64,000 bases of DNA, taken from positions 1-64,000 of the forward strand of contig CANJLF010000001.1 in assembly GCA_947475295.1 (NCBI GenBank). The letters run 5' to 3'. The number at the start of each line of letters is the position of its first letter. Position 1 is the stretch's first letter. Origin of the DNA: Fidelibacterota bacterium (GTDB taxonomy: Bacteria; Pseudomonadota; Alphaproteobacteria; Rhodospirillales; Rhodospirillaceae). Shown in pieces: positions 20,697 to 31,858 of the stretch. A program made the position numbers and the translations under genes. The notes beneath the pieces are model-generated. The model was not told the DNA's origin, made no database searches, and worked only from the letters and a program-made list of their open reading frames with translations.

Positions 20697-21379
20697 TTCT
20701 CGCCTTCTTCAGCGTCGCTCCAATGCGACACGTCGCTGGGCGTGAAGGCGGCGAGATCCAAGGTTGCGCCGTCGCTGACAAAGGCCGCCCCGTGACTGGC
20801 AACCATCACCATGCCGCCCTGCGCGCGGTGATCGGCGATGATGCGCGCGAGCGCCTTCAGCGAACTGTCGTCCAGCGCATTGCCCGGTTCGTCCAAAAGC
20901 CACAGCGGCGCCGGCGCCACTATCAGCCGCGCGAGCGCCAGACGATGGCGCTGTCCTGCTGACAACAGACGCGCCGGAAAAGACGCAAGGCGCTTTAGAT
21001 CCATCGCCTCCATGGCGCGGACGATGCCGGATTCAACGGCTTTGCCCGACCAAACTTCCATCCAGAAGCTCAAGTTCTCGGTCACGGTCAGCGCCGGTTT
21101 GACGGCATCCAGATGGCTGATGAATCGCAGCCGCGCCGCATGGGCTTCGGGGTCGTCGATGGGTGCGCCGTTCCAGGCCAGCTGTCCCGCCGTGGCCGGG
21201 GTCAGCCCCGCCAAAAGCCGCAGCAAAGTGGTCTTGCCGCTGCCGTTGGGCCCCCGCAACACCAGGGCCCCGCCGGGCGGTAGCGTGAAATTGAGCTGTG
21301 AAAAAACCAGCCGGCCGCCCCGCCGGCAGGCCAGGTTGGTCCCCGAGAAGGTCAGCGGCGCAGAGGTGTCCCCGGTCAT
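20693..21379 (-). CDS. ccmA: Cytochrome c maturation ABC ATPase CcmA
   Basis: CcmA is the ATP-binding subunit of the CcmABCD complex that energises holo-CcmE release. The product (228 aa from ATG 21379; an ATG at 21391 would add four residues) has Walker A GPNGSGKTT at about 43-51, the signature LSAGQRHRLALARL and Walker B LWLLDEPGNALD. It is the promoter-proximal gene of the ccmABCDEFGHI-sco series, facing acnA across a divergent intergenic region. Confidence 0.94.
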   Translation of the reverse strand: MTGDTSAPLTFSGTNLACRRGGRLVFSQLNFTLPPGGALVLRGPNGSGKTTLLRLLAGLTPATAGQLAWNGAPIDDPEAHAARLRFISHLDAVKPALTVTENLSFWMEVWSGKAVESGIVRAMEAMDLKRLASFPARLLSAGQRHRLALARLIVAPAPLWLLDEPGNALDDSSLKALARIIADHRAQGGMVMVASHGAAFVSDGATLDLAAFTPSDVSHWSDAEEGEK

Positions 21380-21391
21380 GGGCCGGACCAT

Positions 21392-21741
21392 AGCAGAGCG
21401 AACCGCCGCTACCAGGGGTGCGCCTTGATTTTGCAGGGAATTTTTAGGCCTGGAGGTGCCGCCGCGGCCGCGTCCGCCGGCCTCGTCGTTGTGCTTTGCA
21501 CAAGTCTAAATATTTAAGTCATACAAGGGGTTGTGCCATTCTTCCACAACGGGACCCCTGGACTTTGGGCGTGGGATGTGGCTGTTTCACCGGCGAAAAC
21601 CGGATTACAACCGGTCGGGGTCAGGGAACGTATCGCGCTGCAGGCGCCAAGGCCGGTTACAGGGCCGTTCGTTTCGGGTGCCATAATTCCCTTCCTCCGG
21701 TCCGGCCGTATCTTTAACGCGCAGCTCGTGAAGGAGCCCCC
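21392..21741. promoter_or_regulatory. Divergent ccmA/acnA control region with inverted repeat
   Basis: This 350-bp region separates two divergent transcription units. A palindrome TTGTGC-TTT-GCACAA (21489-21503) is followed by an AT-rich patch TCTAAATATTTAAGTC and a second, looser repeat ACAA-GGGG-TTGT (about 21522-21533). These look like operator half-sites and a promoter core, but I cannot assign a regulator. A ribosome binding site GGAG lies 7 bp before the acnA ATG. No gene is supported. Confidence 0.4.
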
Positions 21742-24432
<2,691 letters not shown>

Positions 24433-24443
24433 TCCCAGGAACA

Positions 24444-24479
24444 AAAAACCCCCGCGTCATTTTTGATGCGGGGGTTTTT
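24444..24479. terminator. Bidirectional intrinsic terminator between acnA and lepB
   Basis: A 10-bp stem (CCCCCGCGTC paired with GATGCGGGGG, one G-T wobble) with a 6-nt loop is flanked by five or more A on the left and five T on the right, so it can terminate transcription from both the acnA side and the lepB side. Confidence 0.92.
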
Positions 24480-24491
24480 CTTTTCGAGTTC

Positions 24492-25274
24492 TTATTGAAC
24501 GGCGGCGAAAGACCGTTCGGGCCGGAAGGTCTGCACCAGCTCCGGCAAATCCCACCACGGCACGCTGGGATCGCGCGAATACATGATGCGGTCGACGCGG
24601 CCGACCAAATTCTCCACCGGCACGAAGCCAACGCCGTCGTGCTCGGATGGCACCCGGCTATCGAGTGAGTTGTCGCGGTTGTCGCCCATCATGAAATAGT
24701 GGTCGGGCGGCACGACATATTCCGATGTTGAGTCGTAAGGGCCGTTGTCCGACAGTTCCAGGGTTTCGTGGGACACGCCGCCGGGCAGGGTCTCAACGTA
24801 GCTGTGCAAGTTCCGCTCGCGGCCGTTGTAGGGCGCTTTGTAGTCGCCGTCGTCCTCGCGCGGCACAATCTCGCCGTTGATATAAAGCCGCCCCTCTTTC
24901 ATCTGAATGCGGTCGCCGGGCAGGCCGATCAGGCGTTTGACATAGTTAATCGAGGTATCGCGCGGCAGGCGGAAGACGATGACGTCGCCGCGTTTGGGCG
25001 CGCGGTTCATGACGCGGCCCTTGAAATCCGGAAGTATGTCAAAGGGCGCCGAGAACTTGCTGTACCCGTAGGCGTACTTGCCGGCGATGAGCGTATCGCC
25101 CACCAGCAGCGTCGGCACCATGGAGGAACTGGGAACGTTGAAAGGCTCGGCCGCCACAACGCGCACGATCAGCGCGAAGCCGAGCGCGATGGCGACCGTT
25201 CCGGCTTCCTTTAAAAGCGATGACACGCGTGATTCCCGGGGTTCCGTCACAGGTTCCGTCACAGGTTCAGTCAT
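24492..25274 (-). CDS. lepB: Signal peptidase I
   Basis: LepB cleaves signal peptides of exported proteins at the periplasmic face of the inner membrane. The 260-residue protein has one N-terminal membrane span (about 25-43), the catalytic serine in PSSSMVPT (Ser51) and the general-base lysine in NYVKRLIGLPGD (Lys113), and the box GDNRDNSLDSR. It has a single transmembrane segment rather than E. coli's two, as is common in alphaproteobacteria. The first 12 residues are an odd MTEP-VTEP-VTEP repeat. Confidence 0.94.
   Translation of the reverse strand: MTEPVTEPVTEPRESRVSSLLKEAGTVAIALGFALIVRVVAAEPFNVPSSSMVPTLLVGDTLIAGKYAYGYSKFSAPFDILPDFKGRVMNRAPKRGDVIVFRLPRDTSINYVKRLIGLPGDRIQMKEGRLYINGEIVPREDDGDYKAPYNGRERNLHSYVETLPGGVSHETLELSDNGPYDSTSEYVVPPDHYFMMGDNRDNSLDSRVPSEHDGVGFVPVENLVGRVDRIMYSRDPSVPWWDLPELVQTFRPERSFAAVQ
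25240..25274 (-). repeat. 12-bp tandem repeat encoding the LepB N terminus
   Basis: The 12-bp unit GGTTCCGTCACA (plus-strand reading) occurs almost three times in tandem, encoding the repeated tetrapeptide TEPV at the extreme N terminus of LepB. The last copy differs by one base. It does not affect the membrane or catalytic parts. Confidence 0.8.
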
Positions 25275-25378
25275 AGAGGCCCACCTAAGTTGTTGCCGGC
25301 TGCCATCGTAGCGCTACCAAGCCGCGACTGTCGCGGGCTCTTCGCGCCGATAACCCTTTTGTAATCGCCCAAGGGGCA

Positions 25379-27283
25379 CTAGTCCTTAGCGAGGCCCTTT
25401 TCAAGGAAAGCCGACAGCCGTTTGGCGAAAGCCGCCGGGTCGGGAACGGCCTCGCCCTCAACAATGCGGGCCTGATCCAGCAGCAGATGTGCGGCATCGT
25501 CCAAAGCCGCGCCGCTCACGCCGCCGAGGCGCTTGATCAGCGGATGCTTGGGATTGATCTCCAGCACCTTGCGGATGACGCCCGCGGGATTCTCGCCGTG
25601 CTGCTTCAGCATGCGCGCGAGATGCAGGCTCATACCGCCCGTATCGGCCACGAGACACACCGGGCTGCCGGTCAGGCGGTGGGACACTTTTACATCGGCC
25701 ACGGCCTCGCCGAGACTAGCTTTGAGTTTCTCCACCAGCGCCTTGATCTCATCGGCGGGCGCTTCGTCCTTGGCATCGTCCTTTTTGTCCTGGCCCTTGA
25801 TGGCTGAAAGATCCGTGCCGGCTTCGGCCACGGACTTGAAGGATTTCTTGTCGTAGGCGCCAACCGTGGGTACCCAGAATTCGTCAATGGGATCTGTGAG
25901 CAGAAGCACTTCGATGCCCTTGGCCAGGAAGCCTTCCACCTGCGGGCTGTTTTTCAAAACCGCCGCGCTCTCGCCCGTAATGTAATAGATCGCGTCCTGG
26001 CCTTCTTTCATGCGGCCCACGTAATCCTTCAAGCTGACGAGGCCGTCGACGGCCGTCGACGTGAAGCGCGCCAGTTCCAGAAGATCGTCGCGACGCTCGA
26101 ACTCCTCATAGAGGCCTTCCTTAAAAACCGAACCGAAGGCGTTCCAGAACGCGGCATAGTCCTCAGGTTTCTCGGCGCGCTCCTTCAGATCCTTCAATAG
26201 CCGCTTGGCGATGCCGGCCTGGATTTTCTTCAGGGTCGGATTGTTCTGCAGCATCTCGCGGCTGATGTTGAGCGGCAGGTCGGAGGAATCCACCACGCCG
26301 CGCACAAAGCGCAGATACCGCGGCATTAAACCTTCTAGCTGATCGGAAATGAACACGCGGTTGACGTAAAGCTTCACATGACCTTTGCGTTCCGGGTGGA
26401 ACAGGTCGAAGGGCTTCTGCGTCGGAATGAACAACAGCGCCGTGTATTCGATAGCGCCCTCGGCACGGTAGTGCAGCGTATGCCAGGGTTCGTCGAAGGC
26501 GTGGCCGACGTGGTGATAGAATTCCTTGTACTGCTCCGGCGTCACGTCGTTCTTCGGGCGCATCCATAAAGCTGAGGCGCTATTGAGGGTTTCCGCCTTG
26601 GGTTCGCCATCTTTCTTATTCGGGTCGTCGGCGATGGGGTCAAGGATCACCGGCAGGGCGATATGATCGGAATAGGTCTTGACGATCTGGTGTAGACGCT
26701 GCGGCTCCAAAAATTCCTCGGCGTCCTTCTTCATGTGCAGGGTGATGTGCGCCCCGCGCGCGGCGTCCGGCGCCTCGGCGACCGTAAAAGCGCCTTTGCC
26801 GTCGCTGCTCCAGGTCCAGCCTTTGGGATCGCCGGCCTTGCGCGATACCACTTCGACACGGTCGGCGACCATGAAGGCCGAATAGAATCCAACGCCGAAC
26901 TGGCCGATCAGGTTGACGTCTTTCTTGCTGTCGCCAACCGCCTTCAAGAACTCCGCCGTGCCCGACTTGGCAATGGTGCCCAAGTTGGCGATCAGCTCGT
27001 CGTGGTTCATGCCGATGCCGTTGTCGCTGATGGTCAACGTCTTGCCGGTTTTGTTGACGGCGATGTGGATGGCGAAGTCGCCGCTCTTATCGTCCAGCAG
27101 CTTTGAGTCCGTCAGCGCGGCATAGCGCAGCTTGTCGCAGGCGTCGGAAGCGTTGGAAATCAACTCGCGGAGGAAAATCTCCCGATTCGAATAGAGCGAG
27201 TGCACCACCAGATCGAGAAGCTTGGCTACCTCGGCCTGGAATTCCCGGGTTTCAGCTTTGGGGGAGGATGTCTTTTCTGTCAT
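25379..27283 (-). CDS. htpG: Molecular chaperone HtpG (bacterial Hsp90)
   Basis: HtpG is the ATP-dependent dimeric Hsp90 chaperone of the cytosol. The 634-residue protein has the GHKL ATP-binding domain with RELISNASDACDKLR and LTISDNGIGMN, a middle domain with the conserved LYVNRVFISD and LPLNISREMLQ motifs, and a C-terminal dimerisation domain. ATG 27283 gives the normal N terminus MTEKTSSPKAETREFQAE; the frame upstream is not conserved. It is divergent from the hibernation factor gene, and a heat-shock-like promoter sequence lies upstream. Confidence 0.97.
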   Translation of the reverse strand: MTEKTSSPKAETREFQAEVAKLLDLVVHSLYSNREIFLRELISNASDACDKLRYAALTDSKLLDDKSGDFAIHIAVNKTGKTLTISDNGIGMNHDELIANLGTIAKSGTAEFLKAVGDSKKDVNLIGQFGVGFYSAFMVADRVEVVSRKAGDPKGWTWSSDGKGAFTVAEAPDAARGAHITLHMKKDAEEFLEPQRLHQIVKTYSDHIALPVILDPIADDPNKKDGEPKAETLNSASALWMRPKNDVTPEQYKEFYHHVGHAFDEPWHTLHYRAEGAIEYTALLFIPTQKPFDLFHPERKGHVKLYVNRVFISDQLEGLMPRYLRFVRGVVDSSDLPLNISREMLQNNPTLKKIQAGIAKRLLKDLKERAEKPEDYAAFWNAFGSVFKEGLYEEFERRDDLLELARFTSTAVDGLVSLKDYVGRMKEGQDAIYYITGESAAVLKNSPQVEGFLAKGIEVLLLTDPIDEFWVPTVGAYDKKSFKSVAEAGTDLSAIKGQDKKDDAKDEAPADEIKALVEKLKASLGEAVADVKVSHRLTGSPVCLVADTGGMSLHLARMLKQHGENPAGVIRKVLEINPKHPLIKRLGGVSGAALDDAAHLLLDQARIVEGEAVPDPAAFAKRLSAFLEKGLAKD

Positions 27284-27349
27284 GTCGTCAGGTCCGATTT
27301 CTGCTGCATATTCCACCGCCGCCGCTTGCAAAAGGGCCGCGCGCCGCAG

Positions 27350-27380
27350 ATATGAGATGAAGAGCGGCTTCTGGCAAGGG
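27350..27380 (-). promoter_or_regulatory. Candidate sigma-32-type promoter of htpG
   Basis: On the minus strand CCCTTGCCA (27380-27372) and CTCATAT (27356-27350) are separated by 15 nt and lie about 70 bp before the htpG start. This partly resembles the RpoH pattern CTTGAA-N13-15-CCCCATNT. The match is incomplete. Confidence 0.35.
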
Positions 27381-27586
27381 GCATGACCTCTCGCGACTCC
27401 GGCTGAGTGGCGGGCGGGCAATTTGTTTCAGCCTTGCCCAGACATTTTTCTGCGTTTGAAGTTGCTCTTGGTGTTGCGCGAGGGGCCCGGTTGGGCTCAT
27501 GATTACGCCCCGACGGTGAGGTTTTCTACGGTTCAGTTCGCCGTTTATCCTTGCCGGGCGCCCGTTCAACTTTAGCGGAGCCTTAC

Positions 27587-27964
27587 ATGCAAATCCCTGT
27601 CCAAATCAGCTTTCACGGTATCGACAAGTCCGATGCGGTGGAAACCCGCATCCGCGAGAAAGTCTCCAAACTCGAACACTTCTTCGACCGCATCACCGGC
27701 TGCCGCGTGGTGGTGGAGAGGCATCACCGCAGCCCCACCAAATTTGTCACCAAGGATCAGCCCTTCCACGTTTCCATCGTAGTCGAAGTGCCGGGCGAGG
27801 AGTTGGTGGTCAAGCGCGACCCCAAGGATCCCACGGCGCTGAAGGATCGCCAGGACGTCAACATTGCCGTGCGCGACGCCTTCGCCACCATGCAGCGACG
27901 CTTGAAGGAATATGTCGCGCGGCGTTGGCGTGATCCCCGGCACAGTCCCGTCGTCGCCGGCTGA
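27587..27964 (+). CDS. hpf: Short-form ribosome hibernation promoting factor / RaiA family
   Basis: The 125-residue product begins MQIPVQISFHGIDKSDAVE and matches the sigma-54 modulation/ribosomal protein S30EA family, which binds the 30S subunit and stabilises inactive ribosomes under stress. It has only the N-terminal domain (short form) plus a brief tail, unlike the long HPF usual in many alphaproteobacteria. ATG 27587 is preceded by GGAG at a good distance; a TTG at 27551 is not needed. It is not next to rpoN or ptsN, where this family is often found, but is divergent from htpG. Confidence 0.8.
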   Translation: MQIPVQISFHGIDKSDAVETRIREKVSKLEHFFDRITGCRVVVERHHRSPTKFVTKDQPFHVSIVVEVPGEELVVKRDPKDPTALKDRQDVNIAVRDAFATMQRRLKEYVARRWRDPRHSPVVAG

Positions 27965-28058
27965 TCGCTGTAACCTAGCGCGACTATTCGCAAAGAGCCG
28001 GCGGTCATGACCGCTGAATTCCGCTTCATACCTAAATCAAACGGGGGCCCGCCGCCTA

Positions 28059-28226
28059 CTCGTGCCGCCGATCAGAAGTTCGTGTACGGCGTCCTCGGAC
28101 ACCCGCGTCAGGAACTTCTGATCGAAAGCGGCACTAGATTCAAATATTTGCTAGTGCCCTTTGGTTCCCGAAATGCCTTGCGCGGGCCGCTGCCATGAGT
28201 GACGCATTTCGGGAACGGGGCACTAG
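28059..28226. repeat. Twin-hairpin inverted element, copy B
   Basis: Two hairpins in opposite orientation flank a 13-nt AT-rich linker (ATTCAAATATTTG, 28138-28150). Hairpin 1 (28059-28137): outer stem CTCGTGCCGC with GCGGCACTAG, inner stem CGATCAGAAGTTC with GAACTTCTGATCG, 30-nt loop, and an extra AAA on the right arm. Hairpin 2 (28151-28226): outer stem CTAGTGCCCT with GGGGCACTAG, inner stem GTTCCCGAAATGC with GCATTTCGGGAAC, 27-nt loop, and an extra TTG on the left arm. The element is enclosed by a further perfect 10-bp inverted repeat GGCCCGCCGC / GCGGCGGGCC (28046-28055 and 28226-28235). Its right end overlaps the annotated start of the helicase gene. The same architecture recurs at 63606-63774. 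Confidence 0.88.
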
Positions 28227-30720
28227 CGGCGGGCCAACAGTGACCGCCGTGTTGGGTCCCACCAACACCGGCAAGACCTATCTCGCCATGGATCGGATGA
28301 TGGGTCATGCCTCGGGCATGATCGGCTTTCCCTTGCGCCTGCTCGCGCGCGAGAACTACGACCGCGTCGTGAAAATGCGCGGGTTTGGGGCCGCCGCGCT
28401 GATCACCGGCGAAGAAAAAATCATCCCGCCCAATCCGCGCTATTACATCTGCACCGTCGAAAGCATGCCCTTGGACCGGCGCGTGGCTTTTCTCGCGGTC
28501 GATGAAATCCAACTGGCCGCCGACGCCGATCGCGGCCATGTCTTCACCCAGCGCCTCTTGCATGCGCGCGGCGACGTCGAGACCATGTTTCTCGGCGCCG
28601 AAACCGTCAAACCGCTGATCCGCAAGCTTGTGCCCGGCGTGCACTTTGTCACCCGGCCGCGTTTTTCCAAGCTGCTCTATACCGGCGCCAAGAAACTCAC
28701 ACGATTACCGCGCCGATCCGCTGTGGTGGCGTTCTCGGTGTCCGAGGTCTACGGCATCGCGGAGCTGATCCGCCGTCATCGCGGCGGCGCGGCCGTGGTC
28801 ATGGGCGCCCTATCTCCGCGCACCCGCAACGCCCAGGTGGCGCTCTATCAAAGCGGCGACGTGGATTACATGGTGGCGACCGACGCCATCGGCATGGGCC
28901 TCAATATGGACGTGGACCATGTCGCCTTCGCCTCCATGATGAAGTTCGACGGCCGTGCGCCCCGCGCGCTGGCGGCGTCGGAAGTGGCCCAGATCGCCGG
29001 CCGCGCCGGGCGGCATATGAACGACGGCACTTTTGGCGTCACGGCCGATACGGCTGAGATCGATCCCGACATCATCGTCCGCGTCGAGGCCCACGAATTT
29101 CCGCCGCTGCAAACCCTGTTCTGGCGCAACACCGATCTCAAGTTTACCTCGCTCGAAGCTTTGCTGGGCTCCTTGAAGTATGCGCCGCCGTCGCCGTCGC
29201 TAATTCGGCCGCCGCCGGCCGAGGACCAGCTGGTGCTGGAAGCCATGACCAAAGACGCCGACATCCGAGCGCGTGCCGACGGGCGCACCCGTTTGCGGCT
29301 GCTGTGGGATGTGGCACAGGTGCCGGACTTCCGCAAAGTGAAGCCGGAAATGCACGCGCGCTTCATGGCCCAGGTCTTCCAACACCTCAGCCAAGGCGAC
29401 GAGATGCTGCCGGAAGATTGGGTGGCAGGTCACGTCAAAGCCATCGACCGCACCGACGGCGACATGCACACCATCATGGACCGCATCGCCGCCATCCGCA
29501 CCTGGACCTATATCGCCCATCGCGGCGATTGGATGAGCGATGGCCTGGCTTGGCAGGAACGCACGCGCGAGGTCGAGGACCGCCTGTCCGACGCGCTGCA
29601 CGAGAAGCTCACCAAGCAGTTCGTCGACAGCCGGACCTCTCATCTCGTCAAGCGCCTGCGCGGCAACGATCTCATATCGGCTGATGTGGCCGAGGACGGC
29701 ATTGTCGAAGTCGAAGGCCACCGCCTCGGCCATCTGGAAGGCTTGAGCTTCCAGGCCGACCGCACAGGTCTTCGCACCGCCGACCGCGCGGTGCTGGGCG
29801 CTGCTAACGCCGCACTCCGGCCGGTCATGGCCGCGCGGGTGGATGCCATCGCCGCCGATGCCGATGACGCATTTACCCTCGACGACTCCGCGCGCGTGAT
29901 CTGGCGCGGTGAGCCGGTGGCGTCGCTGATGGCGGGACCTGAACGCCTGAAGCCGCAGATTTTTCTGCCCGTCGACGAGCGCGTCGAAGCGCCCGCCCGC
30001 CTGCGTGTGGAAGCCAGGCTGCGCGCCTGGCTCAACGCCCATATCGCCGACGTATGTGCGCCATTGGCGAAAGCGCGTGAAGCTACGGTCACTGCGCCCG
30101 TACGCGGCATTGTCTTTCAGCTGGCGGAAAACTTGGGCGCCATTCGCCGTAGCGAAGTCGATGCCCATCTCGCGCTGCTGAAAGACGACGAACGCAAAAC
30201 CCTTGCCCGCCTCGGCATCCGCTTTGGCCTGGATCACGTGTTCTTTCCAGCACTCCTGAAGGCCGCGCCCATGCGTCTGCGCGGCTTGCTATGGATTGCA
30301 GCGCACCGCAATATTCCAGCGCCGACGCTGCCGGTTGCAGGCCGCGTATCGGTGCCCTTGGTGAACGACGTTGACGAGACCTTCTATGTGGCCTGTGGAT
30401 TCCGCCCTATCGGCACTACGGCCTATCGTATCGACATGCTCGAGCGCTTCGCCGCCGAAGCCCGGCGCCTTGCTCGGGAAAAGGTTGCTGTGTTTCCACC
30501 CGCCGCACTCTCGCTGCTGGGGATCAACATGGAGGCCGGTGTGCTGGTGTTGAAGGCGCTGGGCTTCAAGGCGAAACTTGTCGAGGCAGGATTGTCCTTC
30601 AGCTTGCGCCGCCGCATACCGCCCCACATCAAGGCCCAGCGTCTGGCCGCGCAAACGCCCACGAACGCAGCGCCTTCGGACTCGCCCTTCGCCAAGCTCA
30701 GGGAGCTGATTCCCTCGTGA
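28195..30720 (+). CDS. SUV3-like DExH RNA helicase
   Basis: The product (841 aa from ATG 28195) has Walker A GPTNTGKT at 21-28, the DExH-like motif VDEIQ at 101-105, and a C-terminal helicase half with ATDAIGMGLNMDVDHV and QIAGRAGR. This matches the Suv3-like helicase widespread in alphaproteobacteria, related to the mitochondrial degradosome helicase, and presumed to unwind RNA. The C-terminal part is alpha-helical and less conserved. It is followed by the S4-domain gene with a 4-bp overlap, then fdxA and carD, a conserved alphaproteobacterial order. The start is uncertain: ATG 28195 lies in the loop of an inverted-repeat element, and GTG codons around 28240-28249 directly before the Walker A region are alternatives. 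Confidence 0.9.
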   Translation: MSDAFRERGTSGGPTVTAVLGPTNTGKTYLAMDRMMGHASGMIGFPLRLLARENYDRVVKMRGFGAAALITGEEKIIPPNPRYYICTVESMPLDRRVAFLAVDEIQLAADADRGHVFTQRLLHARGDVETMFLGAETVKPLIRKLVPGVHFVTRPRFSKLLYTGAKKLTRLPRRSAVVAFSVSEVYGIAELIRRHRGGAAVVMGALSPRTRNAQVALYQSGDVDYMVATDAIGMGLNMDVDHVAFASMMKFDGRAPRALAASEVAQIAGRAGRHMNDGTFGVTADTAEIDPDIIVRVEAHEFPPLQTLFWRNTDLKFTSLEALLGSLKYAPPSPSLIRPPPAEDQLVLEAMTKDADIRARADGRTRLRLLWDVAQVPDFRKVKPEMHARFMAQVFQHLSQGDEMLPEDWVAGHVKAIDRTDGDMHTIMDRIAAIRTWTYIAHRGDWMSDGLAWQERTREVEDRLSDALHEKLTKQFVDSRTSHLVKRLRGNDLISADVAEDGIVEVEGHRLGHLEGLSFQADRTGLRTADRAVLGAANAALRPVMAARVDAIAADADDAFTLDDSARVIWRGEPVASLMAGPERLKPQIFLPVDERVEAPARLRVEARLRAWLNAHIADVCAPLAKAREATVTAPVRGIVFQLAENLGAIRRSEVDAHLALLKDDERKTLARLGIRFGLDHVFFPALLKAAPMRLRGLLWIAAHRNIPAPTLPVAGRVSVPLVNDVDETFYVACGFRPIGTTAYRIDMLERFAAEARRLAREKVAVFPPAALSLLGINMEAGVLVLKALGFKAKLVEAGLSFSLRRRIPPHIKAQRLAAQTPTNAAPSDSPFAKLRELIPS

Positions 30721-31127
30721 CTGCCGAGAAACCCGCCTCCGAACGCATCGACAAATGGCTGTGGTTCGCGCGTTTCGGCAAAACCCGGGCGCTGGCCCAA
30801 AAGCTGGTCGAGCGCGGTCAAGTCACGCTGAACGGCGCTAAGGTCAAAAAGACCAGCGCCCTTGTGCGCGTTGGCGACCGCATCGTCGTCGTTCTTGAAA
30901 CCGTAAAACGCAGCGTCACTGTGCTGGGGCTGGGCGAACGGCGCGGTCCGGCTGAAGAAGCCCGGCAGCTCTACGATGAGCCCGTGCCGAAAGAAAAACT
31001 AAATTCGGAGCAAGCAGCCCTGCCGCTCTATAAACCGATGTTGACTCGTGAACGCGGCGCCGGCCGCCCCACCAAAAAAGACCGCCGCGACATTGCGCGC
31101 GAATTTGGTTGGGATGACGAGGGTTAG
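30717..31127 (+). CDS. S4-domain RNA-binding protein (Hsp15-like)
   Basis: The 136-residue protein starts ASERIDKWLWFARFGKTRAL, the classic S4 RNA-binding motif of the Hsp15/heat-shock ribosome-associated family, and has a basic C-terminal tail (GRPTKKDRRDIAREFGWDDEG). In E. coli Hsp15 rescues stalled 50S subunits carrying nascent chains. Its GTG start overlaps the helicase stop (GTGA), so the two are translationally coupled. Its stop codon overlaps the stop of the convergent methyltransferase by 3 bp. Confidence 0.9.
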   Translation: MTAEKPASERIDKWLWFARFGKTRALAQKLVERGQVTLNGAKVKKTSALVRVGDRIVVVLETVKRSVTVLGLGERRGPAEEARQLYDEPVPKEKLNSEQAALPLYKPMLTRERGAGRPTKKDRRDIAREFGWDDEG

Positions 31128-31735
31128 TTTCTAAAAATCAGAATCAAATTGTTGGCCGGCATGCGATGCGTTTCCTCAAGGCGGAATCCGCAATCGCCCG
31201 CTACACGCGCCACGTCTTTGACGTCGCGGATTCCCCAGGCAGGATTGCGAAGGCGCAAGGATTGATCGAAGGCGACATTGCTCTCGGCCAGAAAGTCACC
31301 ATCGATGGCGTAGGGGCCGTAAGTCACGATCAGGCCGGCTCCCAGTCTTCGCGCGCCTTGAAAGAGTCCCAAGGTCGCCTCCCAGGGCGAGATGTGAATC
31401 ATATTGATGCACAGCACCGCGTCCGCCGCCGCAACCGGCCAGGTGTCCTCAAGCACATCCAGCGCCAACGGCGGGCGCAGGTTGGCCAGCCCCGCTGCCG
31501 CCACATGGGCGGCGATGGACGCCCGGGCGGCGGCTTCGGCATCGGTCGGCTGCCAGGTAAGGGTAGGGAAGGCCCGGGCGAAAATCGGTGCGTGATAGCC
31601 CGAGCCGGCGGCGATCTCGATCAGGCTGTGCCCCGTGAAACCCGGCGGCGCCAAAACTTCTTTTAAGACTTCTAAAATGGGTCCGGCATTGCGCACGGCG
31701 GCAGGGGGCGCCTGCAGGCTGCTCACCTCAGTCAT
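31124..31735 (-). CDS. DUF938 family SAM-dependent methyltransferase-like protein
   Basis: The 203-residue protein has the Rossmann SAM-binding motif IEIAAGSGYHAPIFA (about 40-54) and INMIHISPWEATLGLF, both typical of DUF938. Substrate is unknown. It is inserted in opposite orientation between the S4 gene and fdxA, interrupting the usual helicase-S4-fdxA-carD order. Confidence 0.88.
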   Translation of the reverse strand: MTEVSSLQAPPAAVRNAGPILEVLKEVLAPPGFTGHSLIEIAAGSGYHAPIFARAFPTLTWQPTDAEAAARASIAAHVAAAGLANLRPPLALDVLEDTWPVAAADAVLCINMIHISPWEATLGLFQGARRLGAGLIVTYGPYAIDGDFLAESNVAFDQSLRLRNPAWGIRDVKDVARVAGDCGFRLEETHRMPANNLILIFRN

Positions 31736-31858
31736 GACCTCGCGTCCCGTCTGACCTGCGGAACGGCGTCTTGACGCAGAGCCGTTAAATCGAATACCCA
31801 GAAGGCCTTCACGGGGGTTGCCCTACTATTGCGGGCGGATGGACGGGAGTTCCAAGGC

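Noticed and set aside
28059-28226. Twin-hairpin element as an integron attC site or array
   Set aside because: Stems are structure-conserved as in attC, but the ends are CTAG, not the R-box GTTRRRY, and no integrase or gene cassette is near.
29200-30237. 345-residue minus-strand frame in the helicase gene
   Set aside because: Antisense shadow of a well-supported gene.
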